The notes: generated by a model from the letters alone, not told the origin. 64,000 nucleotides of DNA from Denitromonas iodatirespirans (GCF_018524365.1 NZ_JAEKFT010000002.1:209349-273348); one strand, 5' to 3'. Positions 44,988-53,861 are shown, numbered from the stretch's first letter. Made by a program: numbers and translations.

Positions 44988-46344
44988 CAGCCATGGCTTC
45001 TGGCACGAAGTTGGAATCCGGGAGGCGGGGCGACATTTGCTTGCTGTGCACCTTCACTTCGTTCCCGATCCCGTTCACGTAGTAGGCGCCGCTCTGTAGC
45101 TCGTAGGTCCCCCACGTGAAGCCCACGGTGCCAGGCAGATCGGGCATGGCCATGGGCATCATGAAAGGCATGCGCCAGAGTTGCCCGTTCGCGTCCCAGC
45201 GGTCGGTGAGCACGAAGTTCCAGGTGTCTTCGTCCAGGTAGTAGAGGCTCTTTGTCGATGTATGGCGCTGGCCAGGTTTGAGCACGGCTTCCACCACCCA
45301 GACGCGATGCAGTTCCCAGCGCACATGGTCCGGGTTCAGGTGGTTCGCCTGGACCACGTCGGCGTCCTTTGTGGGCACGAGAATGCGGTTCGCGTTGTAG
45401 GGAATGTACATCTCCTTTTTGCCCACCAGCTTGAACTCGAAGCGATCCATCCGGCCGCCGAAGCCTTCGACTTCATCGAAGCTCACAATGCCGGCAGAAA
45501 ACGGCGTGGGCGTGTCGCAGCAGGCGTTCGGGAGTTTGCGCACCCGGCGCTGCCCCGTGAGGTAGACCCACGTTGCGGACTTGCTTTCATCCACGTTCAG
45601 GTGACCCAAAATGGCTTCGCCCGCGCGGATCGGTGGCCCCGCGTTCAGGGCGCGAACCAGCGAGTACGCGCCGCCGAACGTGTCTGCCGTCATGTCCTTG
45701 TAGTAGTACGGCGAATTCTTTTGCACATTACCGCGCTGAACATGGATGACTTGACCGTTGGCTGTGATCTGGTAGCCATTGGCTTCCAGGTAGGTCGACT
45801 CGCCCTGCCAGCGCAGCAGACCGTTCCACATCGCCTCCTCCCCGGTCTTCGGAATCGGGAATGGGATGCCTCCGAGTGCGCCCTTGGGAAGCGGGCCGGC
45901 ACTGCCTACGTCGAGGCTAGCGCGCGTGGCGTTCTGGAACGTGTTGTCGTACACGTACTGCGGCGCGGCAGCGGTTCGGTGCGTCGGATAGACATCGAGC
46001 CGGAAGGTATCCGGGTACTTCTTGAGCAGGAACTTCAGGCCCTCGGAGAGCTTGGCGGCGTGCGCTTCCATGTTCTTGGCCGTGATCTGCAGAATGGGCT
46101 TCTCGTCGGCAAATGGGTCGGGGCGACGGCCGCCGTTCTTGAAGCCCGGCGTCGGCGTGGTGAGCCCGCCGGTCCATGCGGGAATCGTGCCTTCCTTGTT
46201 GCCAGCCTTCTCCCCGCCGAGCGGCATGAGTTCGGATTTGAGCTTGGCGGCCTCGTCAGCGCTGACGCCGGCGTGAACGGAAGAGCCCGAGAAAGCCACG
46301 AGCGTCGCGGCGGCAATTGTTATCAGTCGGAGTGGTTTTTTCAT
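44971..46344 (-). CDS. DUF1329 (LolA-like fold) periplasmic protein
   Basis: A 457-residue exported protein with a signal peptide ending SVHAGVSADEAAKL. The typical DUF1329 opening is LKSELMPLGGEKAGNKEGTIPAWTGG, with RRVRKLPNACCDTP and a basic C-terminus. The DUF1329 fold is related to LolA/LolB lipid carriers, which fits a shuttle for a hydrophobic molecule across the periplasm (inference). The ATG at 46344 gives the signal peptide a proper lysine-rich start; an in-frame ATG at 46359 is also possible. It follows the DUF1302 gene by 18 bases. Confidence 0.88.
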   Translation of the reverse strand: MKKPLRLITIAAATLVAFSGSSVHAGVSADEAAKLKSELMPLGGEKAGNKEGTIPAWTGGLTTPTPGFKNGGRRPDPFADEKPILQITAKNMEAHAAKLSEGLKFLLKKYPDTFRLDVYPTHRTAAAPQYVYDNTFQNATRASLDVGSAGPLPKGALGGIPFPIPKTGEEAMWNGLLRWQGESTYLEANGYQITANGQVIHVQRGNVQKNSPYYYKDMTADTFGGAYSLVRALNAGPPIRAGEAILGHLNVDESKSATWVYLTGQRRVRKLPNACCDTPTPFSAGIVSFDEVEGFGGRMDRFEFKLVGKKEMYIPYNANRILVPTKDADVVQANHLNPDHVRWELHRVWVVEAVLKPGQRHTSTKSLYYLDEDTWNFVLTDRWDANGQLWRMPFMMPMAMPDLPGTVGFTWGTYELQSGAYYVNGIGNEVKVHSKQMSPRLPDSNFVPEAMAGEGVR

Positions 46345-46362
46345 GGCATTCGTCCTCATGGA

Positions 46363-48105
46363 TCAAAACGTGCGGCGCACGGAGAGTGCAACGAAGTTGC
46401 GGTCCTTCATCGCCTGTCGGTAGCTGAAGTTGTTGTTCGCGTCGAGGAAGTTGCCTTCCGGCCCAAAGAAGTGGGTGTAGGTCACGCTGAAACGCCACAC
46501 ATCCAGGTAGCTGCCATTCACTCCGATATTAAAGTCACCGCCCCCGCTCGCCGGCAACGAGCCGGGGCCCAGTGCCATCGAGCGCGAGCCCTTTGGCGTA
46601 TAGCCCAAACCGATCGGCACTCCGATATCCACTCCGGGTATGACTTGACGATAGGTGGGCTCCAGGACGAAACGCATGCTGACTGCGTCGCGTGTCGCGT
46701 TGGGGTCGACCGCTGTGGGGTTCTTGGTGATCTTGAGGACGCGGTTCCACGCGATTTCGCCAGTGAACGCGGCTTCCCGCCACAACGGGGTAGCCGGAAC
46801 CTGCCACAACGTGGACAGATTTAGGTGCGCCGTTCTGCCGACCGCATACGCTGGTCTGTCGCTATTGTTCGTGGCTGCGCCGCCAAGGGCCTGGGTATTA
46901 ACGGAATTGCTGCTGGCCAAGTCCTGGTTGTGCCGCACCGATACTTCAGCGGCCAGGTTCATCGGTCCGAAGGTGCGGCTCGCGCTGAAGCCCAGCGCCA
47001 TGATGCCCTCATGCCAGGCGAGCTGATAGGTCCGTGGTGCAACCAGCCCGCAAGAAGCCGGTCCGGTCGGGAACGAGCCGGGTACCACGCAGCCGCCGGG
47101 ACCGGCGTGGATCACCGAGCGGACGCCAAGGTTGGCAATCTGTTGAAAGTTTTTGCTGTGAAAGCGCACGAGGTAGATGCCGTAGTCGGTCTCGTCGTCG
47201 TTGAACCGCAGTTGCAGGCCGCCCTGCCCACTGTTCTTCGCGCGCTGGTCCGAGGCGCGAAGGATGTTGCCGTCGAGGAAGGGTCCCCCTTGCGAGGCTT
47301 GGGGAAGCAAGATCTGCTCACCGCCTTCCGGGTTCATGTCTACCGTCGAGAAATAGCTGCCAACGGCCGGCAAGCGGTTGCGATCCCAGCGAAACTGGTA
47401 GTAGGCGCTCAGCGTGACTTGAGGCGCCAACTCGATCTGACCGGAGATCTGCGGGACGGGTCGGGTTGCTTCCTTGAAGGAGGTGTTGGGGACGGACAAG
47501 AGCTTCACCCCGTCAACCGGGCTCTGAGCGCCCCCGATGGCATTGGCACCGAAGAAAAGGCTCTCGCCCCACAGAATGCTGTGCTGCCCCAGGCGCATCG
47601 AGGCCCGCCTGCCGGCAAGTTCAAATCGGCCAAACACGAAGGCATCTAGTACTTCGGCATTGCTGCCATGGATGTCGCGGGTTTTGTCAGTGAACTTGTT
47701 GTAGGGCACCGAAAACTGGTTCGGGGCACCGCCGCCTGCGAATCCAGGGTTGTCGTTCGCTTCGTTGTAAACCGAGTCATACCAAGCGGCTGCGCTGATT
47801 CGGCCACCGAAGTTGCCGCGCTGCACATCCAACTCGCTAAACCAGTCCAGCCGATTCGAGACCAGCCCGCGGTTGAAATTGCGGTTGCCGTCGTCCTCGT
47901 TGGAACTGCCTAGCAAGACAGCGCTCTGCTTGCCGGTTCGCGCGGCGGCGCTGTATTTCACCGTGTTGTCCCAACGGACTCTCAGGTCGGGGTCGCTGGT
48001 TTCGATCATGGCGGCATGTGAGGTTGTCGCCAGAAGGGCGATCGCCGCCGCGAGCGGGCTGCGACGGAATGCCTTCCATTGGGAAGGCGGCTTTTGCACG
48101 TGCAT
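46363..48105 (-). CDS. DUF1302 outer-membrane beta-barrel protein
   Basis: A 580-residue exported protein with an extended signal peptide ending TSHA. The DUF1302 hallmark IETSDPDLRVRWDNTVKYSAA comes next, then many amphipathic strands and a terminal phenylalanine (VALSVRRTF). It is the outer-membrane component of the DUF1302-DUF1329-YCF48-RND set. CCAGGAGAGAGAC gives a strong ribosome site and an operator-promoter stands about 100 bases upstream. It is the first gene of the minus-strand operon. Confidence 0.88.
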   Translation of the reverse strand: MHVQKPPSQWKAFRRSPLAAAIALLATTSHAAMIETSDPDLRVRWDNTVKYSAAARTGKQSAVLLGSSNEDDGNRNFNRGLVSNRLDWFSELDVQRGNFGGRISAAAWYDSVYNEANDNPGFAGGGAPNQFSVPYNKFTDKTRDIHGSNAEVLDAFVFGRFELAGRRASMRLGQHSILWGESLFFGANAIGGAQSPVDGVKLLSVPNTSFKEATRPVPQISGQIELAPQVTLSAYYQFRWDRNRLPAVGSYFSTVDMNPEGGEQILLPQASQGGPFLDGNILRASDQRAKNSGQGGLQLRFNDDETDYGIYLVRFHSKNFQQIANLGVRSVIHAGPGGCVVPGSFPTGPASCGLVAPRTYQLAWHEGIMALGFSASRTFGPMNLAAEVSVRHNQDLASSNSVNTQALGGAATNNSDRPAYAVGRTAHLNLSTLWQVPATPLWREAAFTGEIAWNRVLKITKNPTAVDPNATRDAVSMRFVLEPTYRQVIPGVDIGVPIGLGYTPKGSRSMALGPGSLPASGGGDFNIGVNGSYLDVWRFSVTYTHFFGPEGNFLDANNNFSYRQAMKDRNFVALSVRRTF

Positions 48106-48211
48106 GTCTCTCTCCTGGGCCGTATGCGGCTTATAGTTGGTGAATCACTTCTGATGCCGGTGCGCGTGCTTGCCGCAGGGCAGGCCGAAGCAGGCCGTCG
48201 CACTGGGGGAA

Positions 48212-48281
48212 AGAGTACGGACCTGATTCTGCTCGGCAAAATGGTTTGTTTGGATGGCTTTCATTCACCGGACTTATAGTC
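48212..48281 (-). promoter_or_regulatory. Operator-promoter A for the export operon
   Basis: Read on the minus strand: dyad GACTATAAGTC (48281-48271), second dyad TGAATG-AAAGC-CATCCA, then CCATTTTGCC, and after 18 bases a -10 box TACTCT (48217-48212). The order and spacing are the same as in elements B and C. Transcription would start about 100 bases before the DUF1302 ATG. Confidence 0.75.
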
Positions 48282-48519
48282 CTGGCGGGCGTGTGATCGC
48301 TACTCTGCTGACGAGCGCAGCATCGGTGCACGATGCATTGCTGGTGTCCACGCTAGCGAGCCGGCGCTCGAAAAATGCTTCGCACATGTGGTGCGACGCG
48401 ATAGCCACGCCGCCACTACGGAATTCAAAACTGTGATGTGAAGAGGGTGAGCGAGCCTCACAGTGTCACCACTCTTCCATGGTGCTCGTCGCCGAAACCC
48501 CACAGTCGGAGCGTTCCGA

Positions 48520-48589
48520 GACTATAAGTCCGGTGAATGAAAGCCATCCAAACAAACCATTTGGCCTGGCAGAGGCGGGTTCGTATGCT
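48520..48589 (+). promoter_or_regulatory. Operator-promoter B for the alpha/beta hydrolase
   Basis: GACTATAAGTC (48520-48530), TGAATG-AAAGC-CATCCA (48534-48550), weak -35 TTTGGC (48560-48565), 18-base spacer, -10 TATGCT (48584-48589). The first dyad sits about 65-75 bases before the expected start, as for a LysR recognition site. The weak -35 suggests an activated promoter. Confidence 0.75.
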
Positions 48590-48653
48590 GGAAACCCGGT
48601 GAATGGAACTCTTCACCGATCCACGCCCTTCACAACAAGAATCTATCCAAAAC

Positions 48654-49811
48654 ATGTTTCGCTATTTTCCAACCAACTACGTCTGGAATCTGTCCGTTGA
48701 CCTCGCCATTGAAATGGGCGCGCGCATCGGTGAAATCGAGGAGATGTGCGCACCGTTGCAGGAGGCTGCGCGGCAGCCCGACGCGGCTGGTACGCGGGCG
48801 TTCCGCGAAACCTGGTCAAAAATGGCCGACAAGCTGTGCGGTCTGGCGCAGGAAGACGAGGATCGCAACAGGCTGCTCTCGGCCGGCGAGAAGTACCTGC
48901 GCGCCTCCTCGTACCTACTGACATGCGAACGGCTGCAAGGACACGGCGCGCCCGGCCGCATGGCGCTGTACCAGCGGATGCTGGATACGTTTGCCCGCGG
49001 CATCCTCTTGACTAAAGCGAACTGCGAGCGCGTGGAGATCCCTTATGGCGACACGCACATTGCTGGCCTCTACACGCGGGCCGAGGGGGTGCATGGACCC
49101 GCGCCCGTGCTGGTTCAGGTCAACGGCCTGGACTCCATGAAGGAGATGAAGTTTCTGGTTGGGGAGCCGCAGTGGCTGGCACAGCGTGGCGTCTCGTCAC
49201 TGGTGATCGATCAACCCGGCAGCGGCGAAGCCTTGCGCCTGCACGGCATGCCGGCTGTCTATGACAGCGAGCGCTGGGCCAGCAAAGTCGTCGACTGGCT
49301 CGAACAATGCCCCGAGGTGGATCCAAAGCGCATCGGTCTGGAGGGCGTGTCGCTAGGCGGGTATTTTTGTCCGCGCGCGGTGGCGTTCGAGCCGCGCTTC
49401 GCCTGCGGTGTGGTCATGGGGGCCAACCACGACTGGCGCGACGTGCAGAAGCGCCGCCTGGACAAAGAGGGCGACTTTCCGGTGCCGCATTACTGGGAGC
49501 ATGTGCGCTGGGTTTGGGGTGCGAAAGACATGGAGGAATTCATGCAGATCGCCGAGAACGTGCACCTGGACGGGGTTCTCGACCGCATCCGCGTTCCGTT
49601 CCTGGTGACTCACGGGGAGAAGGACTCGCAGATCCCTTTGAAATGGGCACACCGGACCTATGAGCAACTGGTCAGCAGCCCGAAGCGCGAACTGAAGATA
49701 TTCACCGAGCGCGAGGGGGGTGCGCAGCACGCTTGCTTCGACAACAGCATCAACCCCGGCCATTACATTGTGGACTGGGTGGCGGAAGTGCTGGGCGGTC
49801 GCACTTCGTGA
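48654..49811 (+). CDS. Alpha/beta hydrolase, 2,6-dihydroxypseudooxynicotine-hydrolase-like (C-C hydrolase group)
   Basis: A 385-residue hydrolase with an all-helical N-terminal domain and a C-terminal alpha/beta-hydrolase domain. The nucleophile serine lies in GVSLGGYF (about residue 233), the aspartate in THGEKDSQIP (about 323) and the histidine in GAQHACFD (about 359). This architecture is shared with the nicotine-pathway enzyme that cleaves a C-C bond, and with FrsA-like esterases. An ATG at 48603 would add 17 residues, but it lies only a few bases after the expected transcription start, so 48654 is preferred. It is a single-gene unit under promoter B. It may cleave a ring-fission product or an acyl side chain (inference). 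Confidence 0.83.
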   Translation: MFRYFPTNYVWNLSVDLAIEMGARIGEIEEMCAPLQEAARQPDAAGTRAFRETWSKMADKLCGLAQEDEDRNRLLSAGEKYLRASSYLLTCERLQGHGAPGRMALYQRMLDTFARGILLTKANCERVEIPYGDTHIAGLYTRAEGVHGPAPVLVQVNGLDSMKEMKFLVGEPQWLAQRGVSSLVIDQPGSGEALRLHGMPAVYDSERWASKVVDWLEQCPEVDPKRIGLEGVSLGGYFCPRAVAFEPRFACGVVMGANHDWRDVQKRRLDKEGDFPVPHYWEHVRWVWGAKDMEEFMQIAENVHLDGVLDRIRVPFLVTHGEKDSQIPLKWAHRTYEQLVSSPKRELKIFTEREGGAQHACFDNSINPGHYIVDWVAEVLGGRTS

Positions 49812-50225
49812 AGACCCGGCGGCGCTAGCCTGGAAATTCCGTCAGGGCGCGGATGGATGGGCGTGCAGTGGGCGATGCAGTTCGGACAACAGGCCGCATG
49901 CCGCGGCCTGTTGTCCGATCGTGGCGCACCCCGAATCAGCTTGCCGTAACCCGGATGCAGCGCAGCGGAATCCGGGAACAGCGGTTGATTCGCCAGCGCA
50001 CTTCGAGTTCTGAACGCCTTGCTGGCTCAACCGCCAGCCCCGGCCTCCGGCCTTCGGCCTGCATCCGGGCTACCCTGAACAACTCCCGCGATGGCGCACG
50101 CCAGAGTGCGGCATGGGCGGCAAGGTGCACAATCGCGGCGAAAACGGTGCCATGGCGAGGATATTCAGTGCCGCAGACCGCCCGGCGTCAGGAAGCGCGA
50201 CGCGCGAGGACTTGATTGGCGCGCC
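49812..50225. repeat. Intergenic region with REP-like repeats, no gene seen
   Basis: AACCCGGATGCAGCGCAGCGGAATCCGGG (49948-49976) and CCTCCGGCCTTCGGCCTGCATCCGGGCTAC (50042-50071) are REP-type palindromes in opposite orientation. They share CCCGGATGCAG / CTGCATCCGGG and lie between the convergent hydrolase and LysR genes. Confidence 0.6.
49883..49917. terminator. Hairpin after the hydrolase gene
   Basis: CGGACAACAGGCCGC and GCGGCCTGTTGTCCG form a perfect 15-bp stem around ATGCC, about 70 bases after the stop. There is no T-run, so it may also be part of a repeat. Confidence 0.5.
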
Positions 50226-51134
50226 CTATATCTCGGAGGCGACCTCGCGGCACTGCGCGATCACCCAGCGCAGGGCCGGGCTTGCGTCATACACCCGGTT
50301 CCATTGCAGGTGCTCCACCAAACGTGGAATCTCGACCGGGACCGGCCACAAGCGCAGCGGCAGATAACGTGCGGCACGCACGGCCAGGCGGCGATGCACG
50401 GTCGCCACGCGGTCTGTGCCTACGACGAGTTCGGCGGGAGAGAGCAGACTGTTGGCGACCACCTCGACACGGCGCTCGATGCCATGCAGCGCGAGCAACG
50501 CGGTGTCCGCGGCTGGTGCGCGACCGCCGTCGAAGGACGCAGCCACATGTCCGGCCGACTTGAAGACATCCAGGCCGAGCCCGCCCTTGAATCGTGTGCT
50601 GCCGCTCCATGTCACGCACACGTAATCTTCTTCGAACAGCACGACCTGCGGATGCTGGGGCGAAACGAACTGCAACGGCGTAATCAGCAAGTCCATGTCC
50701 CCGCGTTCCAGGTGCGCAACCGTGTTGGGCCATTCCTGCGCAATGAGCTTGAAGCGCAATCCGGGTGACAGGTGCGCGAGCTTTTGCAGCAGTGGCTGGA
50801 CGAGGACCGAAGTGGTGTAGTCAGAGGCCGACAGCGTGAAGGAGTTCTGCGCACTGGCCGGATCGAATTGCGACGGCGCGACCAAGCGCCCGTCAATCTG
50901 CGAAAGGATATCCTGAAGCGGGCCAATCAGCGCCTCGGCACGAGCAGTCAACAACATGTCGCGTCCGGACCGGACGATCAACTCATCACCGAAATAATCG
51001 CGCAGCCGTGCCAGGGCGTTGCTCATCGCAGGTTGCGACACGAAGACGCGTTTAGCCGCGCGGCTGACGTTCCGCTCCGTGAGAAGCGCATCAAGTGCAA
51101 CCAGCAGGTTCAGATCGAGACCATTGAAGCGCAT
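50226..51134 (-). CDS. LysR-family regulator (NahR/NodD-like branch) of the catabolic island
   Basis: A 302-residue regulator. It opens MRFNGLDLNLLVALDALLTERNVSRAAKRVFVSQPAMSNALARLRDYFGDEL, the winged HTH of the NahR/NodD branch, which typically activates aromatic catabolic genes in response to an aromatic inducer. The effector domain follows to LRWVIAQCREVASEI. It is the only regulator in the island. It is divergent from the dioxygenase operon, and its start lies beside a degenerate copy of the island operator (GACTATA at 51142), suggesting autoregulation. It probably controls operators A-C (inference). Confidence 0.9.
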   Translation of the reverse strand: MRFNGLDLNLLVALDALLTERNVSRAAKRVFVSQPAMSNALARLRDYFGDELIVRSGRDMLLTARAEALIGPLQDILSQIDGRLVAPSQFDPASAQNSFTLSASDYTTSVLVQPLLQKLAHLSPGLRFKLIAQEWPNTVAHLERGDMDLLITPLQFVSPQHPQVVLFEEDYVCVTWSGSTRFKGGLGLDVFKSAGHVAASFDGGRAPAADTALLALHGIERRVEVVANSLLSPAELVVGTDRVATVHRRLAVRAARYLPLRLWPVPVEIPRLVEHLQWNRVYDASPALRWVIAQCREVASEI

Positions 51135-51214
51135 AACGGCGACTATACCTCCGGTGACGGCATGTCGATCGAACGATCAACACATCGTTGAAAGTTTTGC
51201 GCACCCATCCCCGC

Positions 51215-51331
51215 GCGTCGGTCGTCGCGGGTTGCGACAGGAGTGCACGTTTGACCGCAGCAGGCCGACCTTGCGCTTCGATGCAGGCACCTCGTGTGCA
51301 GCCAGCAGGTTCAGATCGGGAGAGTTCAAGT
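51215..51331 (-). pseudogene. Duplicated 5' stub of the LysR gene
   Basis: The stretch is a diverged copy of 51027-51134. GTTGCGACA, CGTTT, CCAGCAGGTTCAGATCG and the start-codon neighbourhood GCATA-CCG-GACTATA all recur in the same order. Read on the minus strand it opens MHLNSPDLNLLAAHEVPAS, echoing MRFNGLDLNLLVALDALL, and then loses the reading frame. The duplication carried the operator along, so element C stands where the stub's promoter region would be. Confidence 0.75.
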
Positions 51332-51340
51332 GCATACCGT

Positions 51341-51410
51341 GACTATAAGTCCGATGAATGCACGTCATCCAAAATAACCATTTCCCGGGGAATCGGCGAG
51401 TCCCTAAAGT
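51341..51410 (+). promoter_or_regulatory. Operator-promoter C for the dioxygenase operon
   Basis: GACTATAAGTC (51341-51351), TGAATG-CACGT-CATCCA (51355-51371), TTTCCC (51381-51386), 18-base spacer, -10 TAAAGT (51405-51410). Same layout as elements A and B. The gene starts at 51444 with TCGGAG as ribosome site. Confidence 0.75.
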
Positions 51411-51443
51411 TCAGTGCAGTCGAACTGCTTTCGGAGCATTGCC

Positions 51444-52376
51444 ATGAAAATTCTCGGACCCGACCTCCTGGTTTTCGGAGTCGACCATGTCCCCGCCTGC
51501 TGCGAGTTCCTCATCGAATACGGGCTCACGCCGGTCGGAGTCACCGACCAGGGTGGTCGATTCGAAGCCATGGATGGCACGGGCGTCTTGATCCTTTCGT
51601 CTGACGACCCTTCGCTGCCACCGGCGCTTTCCAGTGGCAACACGATCCGCGAAACCATCTACGGCGTGCAGGACGCCCAGACGCTGGAGGCCGTGGGGCG
51701 GGAACTGTCGAAGGACCGCGAGGTGCGCAGGGCTGCGGACGGATCGCTGCACTGCACGGACGACCTGGGCTTCGCGATCGCCTTCCAGGTAACCGTGCGC
51801 AAGCCGTACGCGGCGGCGGCGACCCTGACCAACGCGCCTGGCAGCCCCCCGCAACGCGGGCCCAACCAGGTGGCGGTGGACCCGGACGCACAGATCCGGC
51901 CACGCACCCTGTCGCATGTGGTCTTCTTCGTTCCAGATGCGGCGCGCATGGAAGCCTTCTACCACCGGCTCGGCTTCCGGGTGACCGACCGCTTCACCGG
52001 CACGGGTGCCTTCATGCGGCCCGAGGGCAATGCGGACCATCACGCGCTGTTCTTCATCCAGACGCCGCCGTTCATGCAGGGCTGTGAGCATTTCGCCTTC
52101 CACCTCGGCGGCCCGTCGGACGTGATACAGGCCGGTTCGCGGTTGGTGGCGAAGGGATACCAGTCGTACTGGGGCCCCGGGCGACATATCTTCGGCTCCA
52201 ACTGGTTCTGGTATTTCAACAGTCCGATGGGCGTGCATGTGGAGTACGACGCCGACATGGACTTGCACGACGACGCGTGGACGCCGCGTGAGGCGACGAT
52301 TGGCGCCGACGCTTCACAGCTGTTTCTGATGCAGCATCGAGAGAAGTGGTCGCCAGGCGGCCCACCCCCGGCATGA
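51444..52376 (+). CDS. Two-domain VOC-fold protein, class I extradiol dioxygenase type
   Basis: A 310-residue protein with two vicinal-oxygen-chelate modules: residues about 5-125, degenerate, and about 150-290, catalytic. The metal ligands of the second module appear as His in LSHVVFF (about 156), His in CEHFAFHLGG (about 215) and Glu in VHVEYDAD (about 267). This is the arrangement of Fe(II) extradiol dioxygenases that open catechol-type rings next to the hydroxyls. The exact diol is unknown. It is the first gene of the plus-strand catabolic operon and overlaps the Rieske gene by four bases. Confidence 0.83.
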   Translation: MKILGPDLLVFGVDHVPACCEFLIEYGLTPVGVTDQGGRFEAMDGTGVLILSSDDPSLPPALSSGNTIRETIYGVQDAQTLEAVGRELSKDREVRRAADGSLHCTDDLGFAIAFQVTVRKPYAAAATLTNAPGSPPQRGPNQVAVDPDAQIRPRTLSHVVFFVPDAARMEAFYHRLGFRVTDRFTGTGAFMRPEGNADHHALFFIQTPPFMQGCEHFAFHLGGPSDVIQAGSRLVAKGYQSYWGPGRHIFGSNWFWYFNSPMGVHVEYDADMDLHDDAWTPREATIGADASQLFLMQHREKWSPGGPPPA

Positions 52377-52708
52377 GCGCCGGGACGGTGCTGTGCCGGT
52401 TCGACGAACTTGTCGATGGCGAGGCAAGGGGCTTCGATCCCCAGAAGGGCGGACAGGACACGCTGTTTGGCGTGCGTCGCGGGTCGAGGTTGTATCTGTA
52501 CCGGGACCTCTGCCCCCACGCGACCAGCCCCATGGCCTGGCGCAAAGATGAATACCTCAACCGCAGGCGCGACCGCATCGTGTGCTTTGCGCACGGCGCG
52601 CAATTCGAAATTGAGACAGGGCGTTGCCTGCTCGGACCTTGCATCGGGCAATCGCTGCAAGCGGTGGCACATGCCATAGACGACCGAGGCAACGTGAGAT
52701 TGGTGTGA
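52373..52708 (+). CDS. Rieske [2Fe-2S] ferredoxin
   Basis: A 111-residue single-domain Rieske protein with the cluster motif CPH (about residue 42) and CFAHG (about 67). Spacing and the small size fit a ferredoxin that passes electrons to a ring-hydroxylating oxygenase. It overlaps the dioxygenase stop (ATGA) and lies 13 bases before the first flavoprotein. It could serve the VanA-like oxygenase 3.5 kb downstream, which has no reductase gene beside it. Confidence 0.86.
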   Translation: MSAGTVLCRFDELVDGEARGFDPQKGGQDTLFGVRRGSRLYLYRDLCPHATSPMAWRKDEYLNRRRDRIVCFAHGAQFEIETGRCLLGPCIGQSLQAVAHAIDDRGNVRLV

Positions 52709-52721
52709 GAAAGGATTCACT

Positions 52722-53849
52722 ATGACAACCGTAAACAAAGTGCTGGTGGTAGGTGGCGGCTTTTCGGGTACGTGCGCGGCCATTCAGATGCGCAAGCTGG
52801 GCATTGAGGTGGATCTGGTCGAAATCGACCGCGACTGGCGAACGTACGGCGCGGGTATTACGCTCAGCGGCGTGACGCTGCGTGCGCTCAACACGGTCGG
52901 CGTGCTGCCGCAGTTCATGGAACGCGGCTACGGCTCCGACGGCGTGGACCTGTTCACGCCGACCGGCATGCTGATGGCAACGCTGCCCACGCCACGCGTC
53001 GCCGGCCCGCAGGTGCCCGGCAATGGCGGCATTTTGCGCTCGGCCCTGTGCCGTATCCTGGCCGATGCCACACGTGCCAGCGGGACGAATGTGCGGCTGG
53101 GCGTGACCTTCACGTCTTTGATGCAGCAGGCCGATGGTGTGAACGTGTCTTTCGACGACGGCAGCACCGGCACTTACGACCTGGTGGTGGGGGCCGACGG
53201 GCTGTTCTCCCAGACGCGGCGTGCGCTGTTTCCGGACGCACCGGCGCCCGTCTTCAGCGGGCAGGGTGTGTGGCGTGCCGTGCTGCCGCGCCCCGCTTCC
53301 GTGAAGCGCCTTGCCATGTACATGGGAGAGCGCACCAAGATCGGATTCAATCCGGTGTCGCAGGAACAGATGTACATGTTCGTGACCGAAGAGCGCTCGG
53401 TGAACGCCCGCGTACCGGAAGAGCAGCTCGTGCCTCAGCTGCAGGCCCTTCTTGAGCCCTTTCCCGCGCCCTTGTTGCGGGATGTGCTTGCCGCACTCGG
53501 TCCCGATTCCAGCGTGGTCTATCGCCCGCTTGAGCTGCTGCTGTTGCCGCAGCCCTGGTCCCGGGGGCGCGTGGTGCTGATCGGCGACGCCGTGCACGCC
53601 ACCACGCCGCACTTGGCATCGGGTGCGGGCATGGGTATCGAGGACGCGATCGTGCTGGCTGAGGAAATCGGCCGCGACGTCGGCGTGGGCGAGGCGCTGG
53701 AGCGCTTCGAAAAACGTCGCTGGGAGCGCTGCCGCATGGTGGTTGAGAACTCGCGGCATCTCGGCGAGATCGAGGCCACCGGCGGCTCGAAGGAAGAACA
53801 TGCGCACATCATGCAGGCGTCGATGGCCGCCCTGGCCATGCCCATCTGA
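52722..53849 (+). CDS. FAD-dependent aromatic monooxygenase (first copy)
   Basis: A 375-residue group A flavoprotein hydroxylase. The dinucleotide fold is VLVVGGGFSGTCAAIQM (residues 6-22), the DG motif lies in VVGADGLFSQTR (about 160) and the GD motif in LIGDAVHATTPHLASGAGMGIEDA (about 287). Relatives such as salicylate or 6-hydroxynicotinate hydroxylases put a hydroxyl on an activated ring using NAD(P)H and oxygen. The substrate is not readable. It is 12 bases before the second, distinct flavoprotein. Confidence 0.88.
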   Translation: MTTVNKVLVVGGGFSGTCAAIQMRKLGIEVDLVEIDRDWRTYGAGITLSGVTLRALNTVGVLPQFMERGYGSDGVDLFTPTGMLMATLPTPRVAGPQVPGNGGILRSALCRILADATRASGTNVRLGVTFTSLMQQADGVNVSFDDGSTGTYDLVVGADGLFSQTRRALFPDAPAPVFSGQGVWRAVLPRPASVKRLAMYMGERTKIGFNPVSQEQMYMFVTEERSVNARVPEEQLVPQLQALLEPFPAPLLRDVLAALGPDSSVVYRPLELLLLPQPWSRGRVVLIGDAVHATTPHLASGAGMGIEDAIVLAEEIGRDVGVGEALERFEKRRWERCRMVVENSRHLGEIEATGGSKEEHAHIMQASMAALAMPI

Positions 53850-53861
53850 ACGGAGGCGCTC

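Larger units (their letters stand above)
48106..48602. promoter_or_regulatory. Divergent regulatory region holding operator-promoters A and B
   Basis: Two inverted copies of one element face outward. Between them (48285-48515) lie about 230 bases with no convincing gene; reading frames there are short and unrecognised, perhaps the remains of a lost gene. Confidence 0.7.

Noticed and set aside
48285..48515. Possible gene between operators A and B
   Set aside because: Frames of 60-70 codons exist on both strands but none has a ribosome site or recognisable motif.
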